64,000 nt of DNA from Aliidiomarina quisquiliarum (GTDB lineage Bacteria; Pseudomonadota; Gammaproteobacteria; Enterobacterales; Alteromonadaceae), in NCBI RefSeq assembly GCF_023922585.1, contig NZ_JAMFTN010000024.1, forward strand, positions 62,001 to 126,000. The letters are read 5' to 3'. The notes under the pieces were generated by a model. That model saw only the letters and a list, made by a program, of their open reading frames with translations, did no database searches and was not told the origin of the DNA. Positions 9,225 through 17,948 of the stretch are shown here, piece after piece (position 1 is the first letter of the stretch; every line of letters starts with the position of its first letter). The translations under genes and the position numbers were made by a program.

Positions 9225-10958
9225 TTAGGCAACCGCTGCTTTCACCCCTACTTTCTTAATGGTGCCGTCGTCGGCCACGTCACGCGCTGTAAACATAAGC
9301 GGCCCTATTATAATATGGTCGCCCACCACTACTCGGCGGCGGAATTGATTAGAAAACAATTCGGCAATGGTTTCATCAGGCTTCGCCTGCTCTTCAGGTA
9401 ATACATAGAACCCCCCCAAGTCTGCAAGAGTACTGTCGGCATTAAGCACAAAGTCGCCAAAAAAGTTTTTCTTGGTTAAGCGCTTGCCAGTACCATTTGA
9501 AGCTAAAACGTCGCTAATTCGCGGTATGTCTTCGCTGCGCGTTAATACCATCACCGTGTCGCCCACTTGCAGCTTCGGGTTCGCCACCGTACGCAACCAT
9601 TCACCATTACGAACTAAGCCCATGAACTCAACGGGCTCATGAATATTTATATCGCTCCAATAATGGTCGCAGGCGGGGGTGTCGTCATCAATTTCGAAGG
9701 TGGCCACTTCAAGAATAGCGTTTTTAGTGGTAATTCGTTCTAGCGGCATGCGCGAGTCTGGCTCGGCTTCTGGCGGCACTTCTAAACCTAATTTGCGCGC
9801 AAAGGGCAAAATAGTCCAGCCTTGTACTATCAGCGACACCAATACAATAAAGAAGGCTATTTCAAAATATAGGGCTTGGTTTTCTAAGCCGGCAATCCAC
9901 GGGAACAGCGCAAGTACAATAGGCACCGCACCGCGCAAGCCCACCCAAGAAATAAATATTCTATCGCGCCAGGGGAAGTGGAATGGCGCTAAACTAATGA
10001 GTACCGCCACTGGCCGTGCAACTAAAATAAGTACCGCCGCTAACATCAGCGCAGGGGCAGCAATGTCGAGCAGCTTACTTGGGGTCATAAGTAAGCCAAG
10101 CATAAGGAACATTACTATTTGGCTAAGCCAAGCTAACCCGTCGTGCACCCGTAAAATATTGATAACTTGTGGCAACTTAGGCGCATTACCAACAATATAG
10201 CCCATTAAATAAACAGCCAAGAAACCACTTCCGCCAAATTGGGCGGTTAAGCCATATACTAAAATACTAGCACCAACAGCCAACAGCGGGAAAAACGCCG
10301 CGTGTAACTGCACCATTCGGCTCACTTTAACGAACACTCGACCACCTAGGTAGCCAAGTACCGCACCTACAACTGCTTGTTGAATAAAGCTTACTAGCAC
10401 CATCCACGACATACCCTGATCAGACGATGCCAATACGCTTACCAAGGTAATGGTTAACATAACCGCCATAGGGTCGTTACTACCTGATTCTATTTCGAGG
10501 GTAGCCGACACACGATCTTTAATACGTAAGCCTTGCGATTGGAAAATAGAAAACACTGCGGCAGCGTCGGTAGACCCCAAAATTGCACCAAGCAACAAGC
10601 CTTCTATCCAACTCAGGTTAAATAAGTATGCCGCGGTTAAGCCCGTTATAATACAGGTAATAATTACCCCTACCGAGGCCAATACAGCCGCCGGCCCTAA
10701 TGCCACCCGAAAGCGTTCAGGCTGGGTACGTAAACCACCGTCAAATAGAATAACAATTAAAGCTACGGAGCCAATTAATAGGGCAATGTCTGGGTTGTTA
10801 AATTGAATGCCTAATAAGCCGTCTTCACCGGCAAGCATGCCAAGTAAAAGAAACACTAATAAAATGGGTGCCCCGGAGCGCACAGAAAGTTGAGTGGCGA
10901 TAATACTCGCGAAGAGTAGGACCCCGGCAATAAGAATTGTGAAATTTACGGCATCCAT
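9225..10958 (-). CDS. nhaP2: K+/H+ antiporter, CPA1 family (NhaP2/CvrA type)
   Basis: The 577-residue product has an N-terminal CPA1 exchanger domain with about 12 membrane segments (to roughly residue 390). It includes GSTDAAAVFS and LEIESGSNDPMAV, which carries the ion-binding Asp pattern, and FISWVGLRGAVPIVLALFP. A cytoplasmic RCK_C/TrkA-C-like domain follows (about 395-485, LRNGEWLRTVANPKLQVGD-like strands) and then a CorC/HlyC-type transporter-associated domain (about 490-570). This three-domain layout is that of NhaP2/CvrA, which exports K+ (or Na+) for H+ at low osmolarity. It is divergent from rdgB. Confidence 0.88.
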   Translation of the reverse strand: MDAVNFTILIAGVLLFASIIATQLSVRSGAPILLVFLLLGMLAGEDGLLGIQFNNPDIALLIGSVALIVILFDGGLRTQPERFRVALGPAAVLASVGVIITCIITGLTAAYLFNLSWIEGLLLGAILGSTDAAAVFSIFQSQGLRIKDRVSATLEIESGSNDPMAVMLTITLVSVLASSDQGMSWMVLVSFIQQAVVGAVLGYLGGRVFVKVSRMVQLHAAFFPLLAVGASILVYGLTAQFGGSGFLAVYLMGYIVGNAPKLPQVINILRVHDGLAWLSQIVMFLMLGLLMTPSKLLDIAAPALMLAAVLILVARPVAVLISLAPFHFPWRDRIFISWVGLRGAVPIVLALFPWIAGLENQALYFEIAFFIVLVSLIVQGWTILPFARKLGLEVPPEAEPDSRMPLERITTKNAILEVATFEIDDDTPACDHYWSDINIHEPVEFMGLVRNGEWLRTVANPKLQVGDTVMVLTRSEDIPRISDVLASNGTGKRLTKKNFFGDFVLNADSTLADLGGFYVLPEEQAKPDETIAELFSNQFRRRVVVGDHIIIGPLMFTARDVADDGTIKKVGVKAAVA

Positions 10959-11063
10959 GAATGCTAGTTGGCTCCTTTAAAGGCTAGATACAGGCTAAAT
11001 GATTCCCACGCAAAGCTGACAAATAAATGACAAATCTATCATACCACAAGCTTAGCTCTGCGC

Positions 11064-11069
11064 TATAAT
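11064..11069 (+). promoter_or_regulatory. Possible -10 element for rdgB-hemW
   Basis: Perfect TATAAT, 61 nt upstream of the rdgB start in the 172-nt divergent gap. I see no convincing -35 box at 16-18 nt spacing, so this is only a candidate. Confidence 0.35.
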
Positions 11070-11130
11070 GGCAAGAGTTTCTTTTTTGTTTTAAAAAAAC
11101 CTTTATTAAGCAATCACTTTTGGAGTTTTC

Positions 11131-11745
11131 ATGAGTCATAGTAACCCTGCCCTCAACCAACTTGTTCTTGCCACTGGAAACAAAGGGAAGGTTGCAGAAT
11201 TACAAAATGTACTGGCTCCTTTGGGTGTTAATGTGGTTCCACAAAGCCATTTTAATGTTTCCGATGCAGATGAAACCGGCTTAACCTTTGTTGAAAACGC
11301 AATTATTAAAGCCCGCCATGCCTGTGCGGCAACGGGACTACCCGCTTTAGCCGACGACTCCGGCTTAGCTGTAAACGCACTACAAGGTGCGCCTGGCATA
11401 TACTCGGCTCGTTATGCTGGTGCACAAGCGTCAGATAACGACAATGTGGTCAAATTACTTGCCGCCATGAGCAAGGTGCCTAAGGAGCAACGCGGGGCTG
11501 CCTTCCATTGCGTGTTGGTTTACATGAAACATGCCAACGACCCAACCCCACTTATAGCCCATGGCATTTGGCACGGTGAAATTGCCCCTGCCGCCTTTGG
11601 TGCTGGTGGCTTTGGCTACGACCCAGTATTCTTGGTACCTGAGCGTAACTGCACCGCTGCCGAGTTAACCGCCGCTGATAAATTCGAGCTTAGCCACCGA
11701 GGCCAAGCATTACGGCTGTTACTTGAACAGTTAAAGGCGCAATAA
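11131..11745 (+). CDS. rdgB: XTP/dITP diphosphatase (RdgB/HAM1)
   Basis: Removes non-canonical purine triphosphates (dITP, XTP) by hydrolysing them to monophosphates. The 204-residue product has [12 protein letters not shown] near residues 13-24, the [17 protein letters not shown] block, [15 protein letters not shown] with the acidic metal ligands, [22 protein letters not shown] and a C-terminal SHRGQAL. Its TAA stop shares one base with the hemW ATG, so the two are translationally coupled. Confidence 0.97.
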   Translation: MSHSNPALNQLVLATGNKGKVAELQNVLAPLGVNVVPQSHFNVSDADETGLTFVENAIIKARHACAATGLPALADDSGLAVNALQGAPGIYSARYAGAQASDNDNVVKLLAAMSKVPKEQRGAAFHCVLVYMKHANDPTPLIAHGIWHGEIAPAAFGAGGFGYDPVFLVPERNCTAAELTAADKFELSHRGQALRLLLEQLKAQ

Positions 11746-12920
11746 TGGTAACCACAACGAGTGCTCAAGCTAAATCACACAACTTGGAATTGCCGCCCTT
11801 AAGCCTGTATGTACACATTCCATGGTGTGTGCAGAAATGCCCCTACTGCGATTTTAATTCCCATGCTCAGCCCAACGTTATTCCTGAAGAAGTTTATATA
11901 AACTGCTTACTCGATGATTTACGCGCTGATCTGCATTACGTTCAGGGCCGCTCGTTATGCTCAATCTTTATCGGTGGCGGCACCCCAAGTTTATTTTCCG
12001 CTACAGGCATTGCTCGCCTCCTTAAAGGTATAGAGCAGTTGATTCCGTTTGATAAAAATATCGAAGTAACCTTGGAAGCAAACCCTGGCACCTTTGAAAT
12101 GGAACGCTTTAGTGGTTTTGTTACTGCAGGTGTTAACCGGCTATCGATTGGTATTCAAAGCTTACATTCACAACATTTACAGTCGCTAGGTCGTATTCAC
12201 AGCCCTGGCCAAGCACAAGAAGCCGCCGCCCATGCTGCTAGCTTGCCGCTAACCAGTTTTAACCTTGATCTGATGCATGGCTTGCCGAATCAAACCAGTG
12301 CCGAAGCTTTACTCGACTTAGACGGCGTTATCGCGCTAGGTGCCCCACATATATCTTGGTACCAGCTCACCATAGAGCCCAATACTCTGTTTGCCAGCAA
12401 GCCACCTATTTTGCCCGACGACGACAGCCTTTGGGACATATATGAACAAGGGCACGCTAAATTAACAGCAGCCGGCTACGAGCAGTATGAAGTGAGCGCT
12501 TATGGCAAACCTGGCCACCGTGGCAATCACAATCTTAACTATTGGCGCTTCGGCGACTACCTCGGAATAGGCTGCGGTGCCCATGGGAAAATTACTCAAG
12601 CGGGTAAAATTATCCGTACAGAAAAAGTAAAACACCCGCGAGGTTACATGGATCTGACACGTCTATTTTTAAATAAAGCCTGGGAAGTAAAAGCAGATGA
12701 ACGCATGTTCGAGTATTTTATGAACCGTTTGCGGCTTCTTGAAGACATTCCTAAAAGTGAATTTAGCGCCCGTACTGGCCTAGCTATTGAACAGGCGGAA
12801 GCCAAACTCGCCCCTGCGATTACGGCAGGGCTGATAGAAAGTGATCAGCAAAACTGGCGCACCACGCCAAAAGGCCGGTTATACTTAAACCAAGTACTGA
12901 CCGACCTAATGGACGAGTGA
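11745..12920 (+). CDS. hemW: Radical SAM heme chaperone HemW
   Basis: Binds heme and is thought to deliver it to membrane respiratory proteins; long misannotated as oxygen-independent coproporphyrinogen oxidase. The 391-residue product has the radical SAM motif CVQKCPYC (C28, C32, C35, CxxxCxxC), IFIGGGTPSL, EANPGT, GVNRLSIGIQSL, FNLDLMHGLP and YWRFGDYLGIGCGAHG. It lacks the extra N-terminal region of HemN. It is the second gene of the rdgB-hemW operon, overlapping by 1 bp. Confidence 0.96.
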   Translation: MVTTTSAQAKSHNLELPPLSLYVHIPWCVQKCPYCDFNSHAQPNVIPEEVYINCLLDDLRADLHYVQGRSLCSIFIGGGTPSLFSATGIARLLKGIEQLIPFDKNIEVTLEANPGTFEMERFSGFVTAGVNRLSIGIQSLHSQHLQSLGRIHSPGQAQEAAAHAASLPLTSFNLDLMHGLPNQTSAEALLDLDGVIALGAPHISWYQLTIEPNTLFASKPPILPDDDSLWDIYEQGHAKLTAAGYEQYEVSAYGKPGHRGNHNLNYWRFGDYLGIGCGAHGKITQAGKIIRTEKVKHPRGYMDLTRLFLNKAWEVKADERMFEYFMNRLRLLEDIPKSEFSARTGLAIEQAEAKLAPAITAGLIESDQQNWRTTPKGRLYLNQVLTDLMDE

Positions 12921-12927
12921 GAAGCAA

Positions 12928-13638
12928 TTAACTTACTACTTTAAACTGTAAGTCCCATACGCCATGGCCTAACCGGTGCCCACGCTGTTCAAATTTAGTC
13001 AGTGGGCGCTCGTCGGGCCGTGGTATATAAGTATTATCTGCAGAAAGGTTTTCATAACCTGATGCGGCTAGCATTACTTCTAGCATGTGCTCGGCATAGT
13101 TTTCCCAGTCGGTGGCTAAATGTAACACTCCACCCGGTTGCATTTTTCGGCGCAATAACTGTACAAAGTCTGGCTGAATTAAGCGGCGTTTATGGTGCTT
13201 GGTTTTGTGCCAAGGATCAGGAAAGAATATTTGCACGCGATCTAAACACGCGTCACTAAGCCACTGCTCTAACACTTCAACTGCATCAAACTCTATCACC
13301 CGCAGGTTAGCAACACCTTGCTGCTCGGCTTCCATTAAGCAAGCACCAACCCCAGGCCGGTGTACTTCAACACCAATAAAGTTTCGCTCCGGTGCGGCTT
13401 TCGCCATAGCCACTAACGAATGGCCCATACCAAAACCAATTTCAAGAGTGACCGGCGCTTCACACTCAAATAACTCTGCCATTTCGATATGTTGGCCTTT
13501 GGCGGGTGCCGTGATACCCCAAACCGGCATTAACCGTTCAAGTGCAGAAGCCTGCCCTTTGGTTAACCGACCTTCGCGTTTTACAAAACTACGTATACGG
13601 CGCATGTATACTGAACCTGACTGTTCTTGCTCGGACAT
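12928..13638 (-). CDS. trmB: tRNA (guanine-N7-)-methyltransferase
   Basis: Makes m7G46 in tRNA variable loops using SAM. The 236-residue product has [17 protein letters not shown], the SAM site [41 protein letters not shown] and the C-terminal [18 protein letters not shown] chose the ATG at 13638 because homologues have only a short leader before RRIRSF; an upstream TTG would add 11 residues. It is divergent from mutY across a gap of about 65 nt, as in other gammaproteobacteria. Confidence 0.95.
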   Translation of the reverse strand: MSEQEQSGSVYMRRIRSFVKREGRLTKGQASALERLMPVWGITAPAKGQHIEMAELFECEAPVTLEIGFGMGHSLVAMAKAAPERNFIGVEVHRPGVGACLMEAEQQGVANLRVIEFDAVEVLEQWLSDACLDRVQIFFPDPWHKTKHHKRRLIQPDFVQLLRRKMQPGGVLHLATDWENYAEHMLEVMLAASGYENLSADNTYIPRPDERPLTKFEQRGHRLGHGVWDLQFKVVS

Positions 13639-13703
13639 GACTTTCGAACCTGTTACACTGTGGGCTGCCAATTATCCAAGCCTTGAGACAAAACACAAGC
13701 AAC

Positions 13704-14732
13704 ATGCAAAGAAAAGATTTCGTAGCCACCGTATTAAGCTGGCAAAAACAGCATGGCCGACACGATTTGCCATGGCAACAGCCGGCTAGCCCTTATCGCG
13801 TTTTAGTTAGCGAAATTATGCTGCAACAAACTCAAGTGGTTACTGTTATTCCATATTTTAAACGTTGGCTAGCTAGCTTCCCTACCCTGCAGTCGCTTGC
13901 ACAAGCCAGTGAAGATGAAGTGATGGCCCATTGGCAAGGCTTAGGTTATTACTCGCGGGCGCGAAATCTGCATAAAGCAGCTAAGTATTTAGGCGAAGAA
14001 TATAATTACGAATTCCCTAACGACTTAAAAGCACTTGAGACTATTCCTGGCGTTGGCCCTTATACTGCGGGTGCAATTCGTTCCTTTGCCTTTAATGAAT
14101 ACGGGCCTATTGTTGATGGTAACGTGAAGCGCTTCTTCTGCCGCTTATTTGGTATTGAAGGGCAACCCAACTCTAGCCAAGTAACCAAGCAGCTGTGGCA
14201 AAAAGCAGCTGAGCTTACTCCTACAGAAAACAATCGCAGTTTTGCCCAAGGGCTGCTCGACATTGGGGCTACCTTATGTACCCCAAAGCAACCAAAATGC
14301 GGCGAGTGCCCTTTTAGTAATTACTGTGTCGCTTTTGCCACCGACCGACAGGCCGAGCTACCTACGCCCAAAGTTAAAAAGAAAGTTCCCGAGCGGGATG
14401 CACACTTTATTTGGCGCTATGAAAATAACGCCATACAACTTGAAAAGCGTATTGAAAGTGGCATTTGGGCAGCCCTATGGTGTTTTCCGGAAGTGAGCGA
14501 GCCTCCACCACATGCTATATTAGCAGGTGAGTTCAAACACATCTTTAGCCATTTTAAAATGCATGGTCATATATGGCAGCTGCAACCTGCTGTGGCAGAA
14601 GTTAGCCAGCACGAACCAAAAGTAACTGGCCAGCAGCGTTGGGTTAGCCAACACCAGCTTAGTGAATTTGGTTTGCCAGCACCCATAAAGAAAATATTGC
14701 CGAAATTATGGCCTGACACAGGGTATAACTAA
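13704..14732 (+). CDS. mutY: A/G-specific adenine DNA glycosylase
   Basis: Excises adenine mispaired with 8-oxoguanine. The 342-residue product has the HhH-GPD domain with catalytic Glu in LVSEIMLQQTQV, the hairpin ETIPGVGPYTAGAI and the Asp in VDGNVKR. The [4Fe-4S] loop has C-X6-C-X2-C-X5-C spacing (CTPKQPKCGECPFSNYC). A Nudix-like C-terminal 8-oxoG recognition domain follows (FKHIFSHFKMH). The ATG at 13704 fits homologues; an in-frame TTG lies 21 nt upstream. yggX follows, as in E. coli. Confidence 0.96.
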   Translation: MQRKDFVATVLSWQKQHGRHDLPWQQPASPYRVLVSEIMLQQTQVVTVIPYFKRWLASFPTLQSLAQASEDEVMAHWQGLGYYSRARNLHKAAKYLGEEYNYEFPNDLKALETIPGVGPYTAGAIRSFAFNEYGPIVDGNVKRFFCRLFGIEGQPNSSQVTKQLWQKAAELTPTENNRSFAQGLLDIGATLCTPKQPKCGECPFSNYCVAFATDRQAELPTPKVKKKVPERDAHFIWRYENNAIQLEKRIESGIWAALWCFPEVSEPPPHAILAGEFKHIFSHFKMHGHIWQLQPAVAEVSQHEPKVTGQQRWVSQHQLSEFGLPAPIKKILPKLWPDTGYN

Positions 14733-14823
14733 CACTTATACTCTACATTCACAGATAAAAGACCCGCATTTAAATGCATATATATTCAACAAAGACATTA
14801 ATTTCAAAGTGACATTCGTAAAA

Positions 14824-14843
14824 TATGCAATTTCCATTGCATA
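14824..14843. repeat. Hairpin/palindrome before yggX
   Basis: Perfect 8-bp inverted repeat TATGCAAT/ATTGCATA around TTCC, ending 8 nt before the AAGAGG Shine-Dalgarno of yggX. It could be an operator or a weak leader hairpin. The gap between mutY and yggX holds no other clear feature. Confidence 0.45.
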
Positions 14844-14866
14844 ACATTCATGAAGAGGTTATTAAA

Positions 14867-15139
14867 ATGAGTCGCACTGTATATTGTGAATTTTTAAAAA
14901 AAGATGCCCCAGGTTTAGCTTTTCAACTTTACCCTGGTGATTTAGGTAAACGTATTTTCGACAATATCAGCCAAGAAGCCTGGTCTGCATGGCAGCAAAA
15001 ACAAACCATGCTAATTAATGAAAAACATTTAAACATGATGGACCCAGACGCTCGGGCCTTTCTTGAAAAAGAAATGGTGGGTTTTTTGTTTGAAGGCAAG
15101 CATGTGGAAATCGAAGGTTATACACCACCTGAAAAGTAA
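14867..15139 (+). CDS. yggX: Probable Fe(2+)-trafficking protein YggX
   Basis: Small cytosolic protein (90 residues) that protects Fe-S clusters from oxidative damage and is proposed to traffic Fe(II). It begins [16 protein letters not shown] with the conserved Cys, followed by [36 protein letters not shown] and FLFEGK. The start is the ATG at 14867, with AAGAGG 8 nt upstream; an in-frame ATG at 14825 would add a 14-residue extension not seen in the family. The 134-nt gap from mutY suggests its own promoter. Confidence 0.95.
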   Translation: MSRTVYCEFLKKDAPGLAFQLYPGDLGKRIFDNISQEAWSAWQQKQTMLINEKHLNMMDPDARAFLEKEMVGFLFEGKHVEIEGYTPPEK

Positions 15140-15238
15140 TGGTTCGGTTGTTACACTTTGTTTAGTGCAACTGCATAACCATGCATTTAATCGAATTCAT
15201 GCCTTACTACTTTACTGAAGCTTCATAGTTACGCGTAG

Positions 15239-15267
15239 CCCGCTGTGCTAACATAGCGGGTTCTTTT
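15239..15267 (+). terminator. Intrinsic terminator directly upstream of proB
   Basis: Nine-pair stem CCCGCTGTG/CATAGCGGG (one G-U pair), loop CTAA, then TTCTTTT. It ends only 21 nt before the proB ATG, and that stretch also contains the Shine-Dalgarno region. It could end the yggX transcript or act as a leader terminator for proBA. Confidence 0.75.
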
Positions 15268-15288
15268 GTAACCAATAGGGAGTTTTTC

Positions 15289-16407
15289 ATGAAGATACCC
15301 ACCTGGCGAAGGGCTGTCATTAAAGTTGGCAGTGCTTTGATAGCGCCAGATGGTAAAGGCTGTAGTTCGAAGTATTTACTCGCAATTGCACGCTTTATTA
15401 ATGAGTGCCGCGAACGAGGACAAGAAATTGTTCTGGTCTCATCAGGTTCGGTAGCAGCCGGACGCCATCATTTTAAGTTTGACGAAAATAAACCCATTCC
15501 AGTAGTCCTCAAAAAGGCCATGGCTGCCGTAGGGCAAACCCACGTTATGGAAAGCTGGTCGCGCTTTTTCGACTTTCCATGCGCGCAAGTGCTAATGACC
15601 CACGACGATTTACGCGATCGTGAGCGCTATATAAGTATTCGTAATAGCGTAAACACGCTCATTGAGCAAGGTATTATGCCTATTGCTAATGAAAACGACG
15701 CGCTTGCCACCGACGACCTAAAAGTAGGCGATAACGATAACTTGGCCGCTATGGTTGCCACTGTGGTTGACGCCGATGTGCTATTTATTTGCTCCGATAT
15801 CGACGGCTTGTACGACAAAGACCCAAATAAACATAGTGACGCCACTCTTATTCCTGAAGTAGACGTGATCGATAAAAGTATTTACGCCTTAGCGGGTGGC
15901 TCAGCAAGTGCTGTAGGCACCGGCGGTATGCGTACTAAAGTGGAAGCGGCGGAAAAAGCGACCACCCACGGTATCGACACCTATATTTTAAATGGCCGTA
16001 AAGGCACCATGTTCGAAATTCTGTTGCGCAATGAAAATCCTGGCACCCTATTCCGAGCCCGAGAAAATCCGCTCAGCAACAAAAAGCACTGGTTACGCCA
16101 CACGCTGGTTGCTCAAGGTGAAGTACTAGTCGATTCGCGCACAGTAGAAGCTTTGCGCCATGACCACGAATCGTTGCTTACATCCGGCATTGTTGATGTG
16201 CAAGGCAACTTTGACCGTGGCGACGCCGTGCTGATACGCAATGCAGGAAACACCGAAACAGTCGCTAAAGGTATCTGCCGTTACAGTTCTCATGAACTGC
16301 TGCATTTAAAAGGTCAGACCGACAGTAAAATCGCTGAAATGTATGGCTACAGCCCAATCAGCGAAGTCATTCATCGCGACGATTTAATGCTATGGGGAAA
16401 AATATGA
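15289..16407 (+). CDS. proB: Glutamate 5-kinase
   Basis: Phosphorylates glutamate to gamma-glutamyl phosphate, the first and normally proline-inhibited step of proline synthesis. The 372-residue product has the amino-acid-kinase domain (AVIKVGSALI, LVSSGSVAAG, PIANENDALATDDLKVGDNDNLAA in shorter pieces, FICSDIDGLYDKDP, GTGGMRTKVEAA) and a C-terminal PUA domain (about residues 280-360). A terminator hairpin sits immediately upstream. The TGA overlaps the proA ATG. Confidence 0.96.
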   Translation: MKIPTWRRAVIKVGSALIAPDGKGCSSKYLLAIARFINECRERGQEIVLVSSGSVAAGRHHFKFDENKPIPVVLKKAMAAVGQTHVMESWSRFFDFPCAQVLMTHDDLRDRERYISIRNSVNTLIEQGIMPIANENDALATDDLKVGDNDNLAAMVATVVDADVLFICSDIDGLYDKDPNKHSDATLIPEVDVIDKSIYALAGGSASAVGTGGMRTKVEAAEKATTHGIDTYILNGRKGTMFEILLRNENPGTLFRARENPLSNKKHWLRHTLVAQGEVLVDSRTVEALRHDHESLLTSGIVDVQGNFDRGDAVLIRNAGNTETVAKGICRYSSHELLHLKGQTDSKIAEMYGYSPISEVIHRDDLMLWGKI

Positions 16408-17660
16408 ATAACCAAGAACTAGCTACCGACATTGCCAAACGTGCAGCCAAAGCTGCACGTGCTATTGCCACACTTTCTACCGCAGAAAAAAATGCGGCGC
16501 TACAAAAAATGGCCGATGCCATTCGTAGTAATACGGCCACTATTCTTGCCGCCAACGAAATAGACTTAGCGGCTGGAAAAGAGCAAGGCCTCGACGACGC
16601 CATGATGGACCGTTTAGCTTTAAACACAGATCGTATTGAAGATATGGCTACTGCCATAGAAGAAATTATTGCTTTACCTGATCCGGTAGGCCAAAGCTAC
16701 CTACTAGAAGAGCGCCCGAACGGCATGCGTATTGATAAAACGCGCATACCACTTGGCGTTATTTGCATGATTTACGAAGCGCGCCCGAATGTAACCGCCG
16801 ACGCCGGCGCCTTATGCTTTAAGTCGGGTAACGCGGCAATTTTACGTTGTGGTAAAGAAGCCATTGGCACCAGTAAAGTAATTGCCCAAGCCATGCATAA
16901 AGCACTAGAAGCTGCAGGCATTAACAAAGACGTGCTTACTGTGGTACCCACCCCAGACCGTGATTTAATGGGTGAACTACTACTGCAAAAAGATTACATC
17001 GATTTAGTTATACCGCGTGGTGGTGAAGGCTTAATTCATTACGTGAGTGACAACAGTAAAATTCCTGTCATTCAGCACTACAAAGGGGTTTGCCACTTGT
17101 ATGTCGACCAAGACGCAGACCTCGATAAGGCGCTCACCCTGCTGCTAAACGGCAAAACCCAGCGTACAGGTGTGTGCAACGCCCTAGAAGGCTTGTTAGT
17201 GCACGCAAGCGTCGCTGATAGCTTCTTACCTATGGTTGCTACTGCTATGGCCGAGAAACAGGTTAAAATACACGCCTGTGCTAAATCTCTTAACTTCTTT
17301 AACGGTGCTGAAAGCATTGCCGACGAAGACTTCGGCCAAGAATATTTAGCGCTCGAACTAGCCGTACGGGTAGTAAACGACTACAACCACGCGGTTGAGC
17401 ACTTACATCAGTTCTCTAGCGGCCATACCGACGTGATTTGTACCGAAAATGAAACCACCGCCCGTCGGTTTATTCTCGATATCGATTCTGCCGTTACCAT
17501 GTGGAATACGTCGTCACGTTTTTCTGATGGCGGTCAATTAGGCTTAGGTGCCGAAATAGGCATTTCCACCTCGAAACTGCATGCTTATGGCCCAATGGGC
17601 TTAGAATCTTTGACCACCGAGAAGTTTGTCGTAACTGGAAATGGTCAAATTCGAGAATAG
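16404..17660 (+). CDS. proA: Gamma-glutamyl phosphate reductase
   Basis: NADPH-dependent reduction of gamma-glutamyl phosphate to glutamate-5-semialdehyde. The 418-residue product has the family signatures PLGVICMIYEARPNVT, LCFKSGNAAILRCGKEA, IPRGGEGL, the catalytic cysteine in RTGVCNALE, SDGGQLGLGAEIGIST and HAYGPMGLESLTT. I chose the ATG at 16404: it has GGGGA at good spacing and an ATGA overlap with proB; another ATG 12 nt upstream is in frame. tRNA-Phe follows 72 nt later. Confidence 0.96.
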   Translation: MNNQELATDIAKRAAKAARAIATLSTAEKNAALQKMADAIRSNTATILAANEIDLAAGKEQGLDDAMMDRLALNTDRIEDMATAIEEIIALPDPVGQSYLLEERPNGMRIDKTRIPLGVICMIYEARPNVTADAGALCFKSGNAAILRCGKEAIGTSKVIAQAMHKALEAAGINKDVLTVVPTPDRDLMGELLLQKDYIDLVIPRGGEGLIHYVSDNSKIPVIQHYKGVCHLYVDQDADLDKALTLLLNGKTQRTGVCNALEGLLVHASVADSFLPMVATAMAEKQVKIHACAKSLNFFNGAESIADEDFGQEYLALELAVRVVNDYNHAVEHLHQFSSGHTDVICTENETTARRFILDIDSAVTMWNTSSRFSDGGQLGLGAEIGISTSKLHAYGPMGLESLTTEKFVVTGNGQIRE

Positions 17661-17732
17661 TTGTTGCAGAGGCTTGACAGCAGGCGTAAAAAACCGTTTA
17701 ATACGCCGCGTTGTTAGGTAAACATCAGCAAC

Positions 17733-17808
17733 GCCCAGATAGCTCAGTCGGTAGAGCAGAGGATTGAAAATCCTCGTGTCCCTGGTTCGATTCCGGGTCT
17801 GGGCACCA
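17733..17808 (+). tRNA. tRNA-Phe(GAA)
   Basis: A 76-nt cloverleaf with encoded CCA. The acceptor stem GCCCAGA pairs with TCTGGGC, the D-loop is AGCTCAGTCGGTAGAGC, the anticodon arm AGGATTGAAAATCCT carries GAA, and the T-arm is CCTGGTTCGATTCCGGG. It lies downstream of proA; E. coli has a tRNA (thrW) at the corresponding place. A strong terminator follows. Confidence 0.98.
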
Positions 17809-17818
17809 TATTTATGAG

Positions 17819-17843
17819 AAACCCGCCTTCTGGCGGGTTTTTT
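17819..17843 (+). terminator. Intrinsic terminator after tRNA-Phe
   Basis: Stem AAACCCGCC/GGCGGGTTT with loop TTCT, continuing into a run of six T's from 17838. It ends the tRNA transcript, possibly including readthrough from proBA. Confidence 0.92.
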
Positions 17844-17857
17844 GTTTCTGTCCTTCG

Positions 17858-17936
17858 GCTCCAGATTATTCGCCACATCCATGTGGCTCACCCTACGGGC
17901 CACCGCTAAAGCGAGTTTGTCCGAGCCTGGGCACCA
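17858..17936 (+). repeat. Degenerate tRNA-like segment with a copy of the tRNA-Phe 3' end
   Basis: The last 17 nt, TCCGAGCCTGGGCACCA, match the tRNA-Phe 3' end TCCGGGTCTGGGCACCA at 15 of 17 positions. The segment begins CTCCAGAT, resembling the tRNA 5' end, and has nearly tRNA length. Its middle (CCACATCCATGTGG palindrome, then CCTACGGGCCACCGC) is unrelated to the tRNA and looks like a dispersed intergenic repeat. It may be a decayed tandem tRNA, an old attachment-site duplication, or a tRNA-associated repeat. Confidence 0.45.
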
Positions 17937-17948
17937 AATACTAAAAAA

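Noticed and set aside
9679-10200. Long plus-strand ORFs inside the antiporter gene
   Set aside because: They lie antisense to conserved coding sequence, are rich in Ser, Thr and Lys without domain features, and have no Shine-Dalgarno.
17601-17903. 100-codon minus-strand ORF containing TRNRTRDTRIFNPLLYRLSY
   Set aside because: This peptide is the antisense translation of the tRNA-Phe gene, a well-known false ORF that recurs in annotations.
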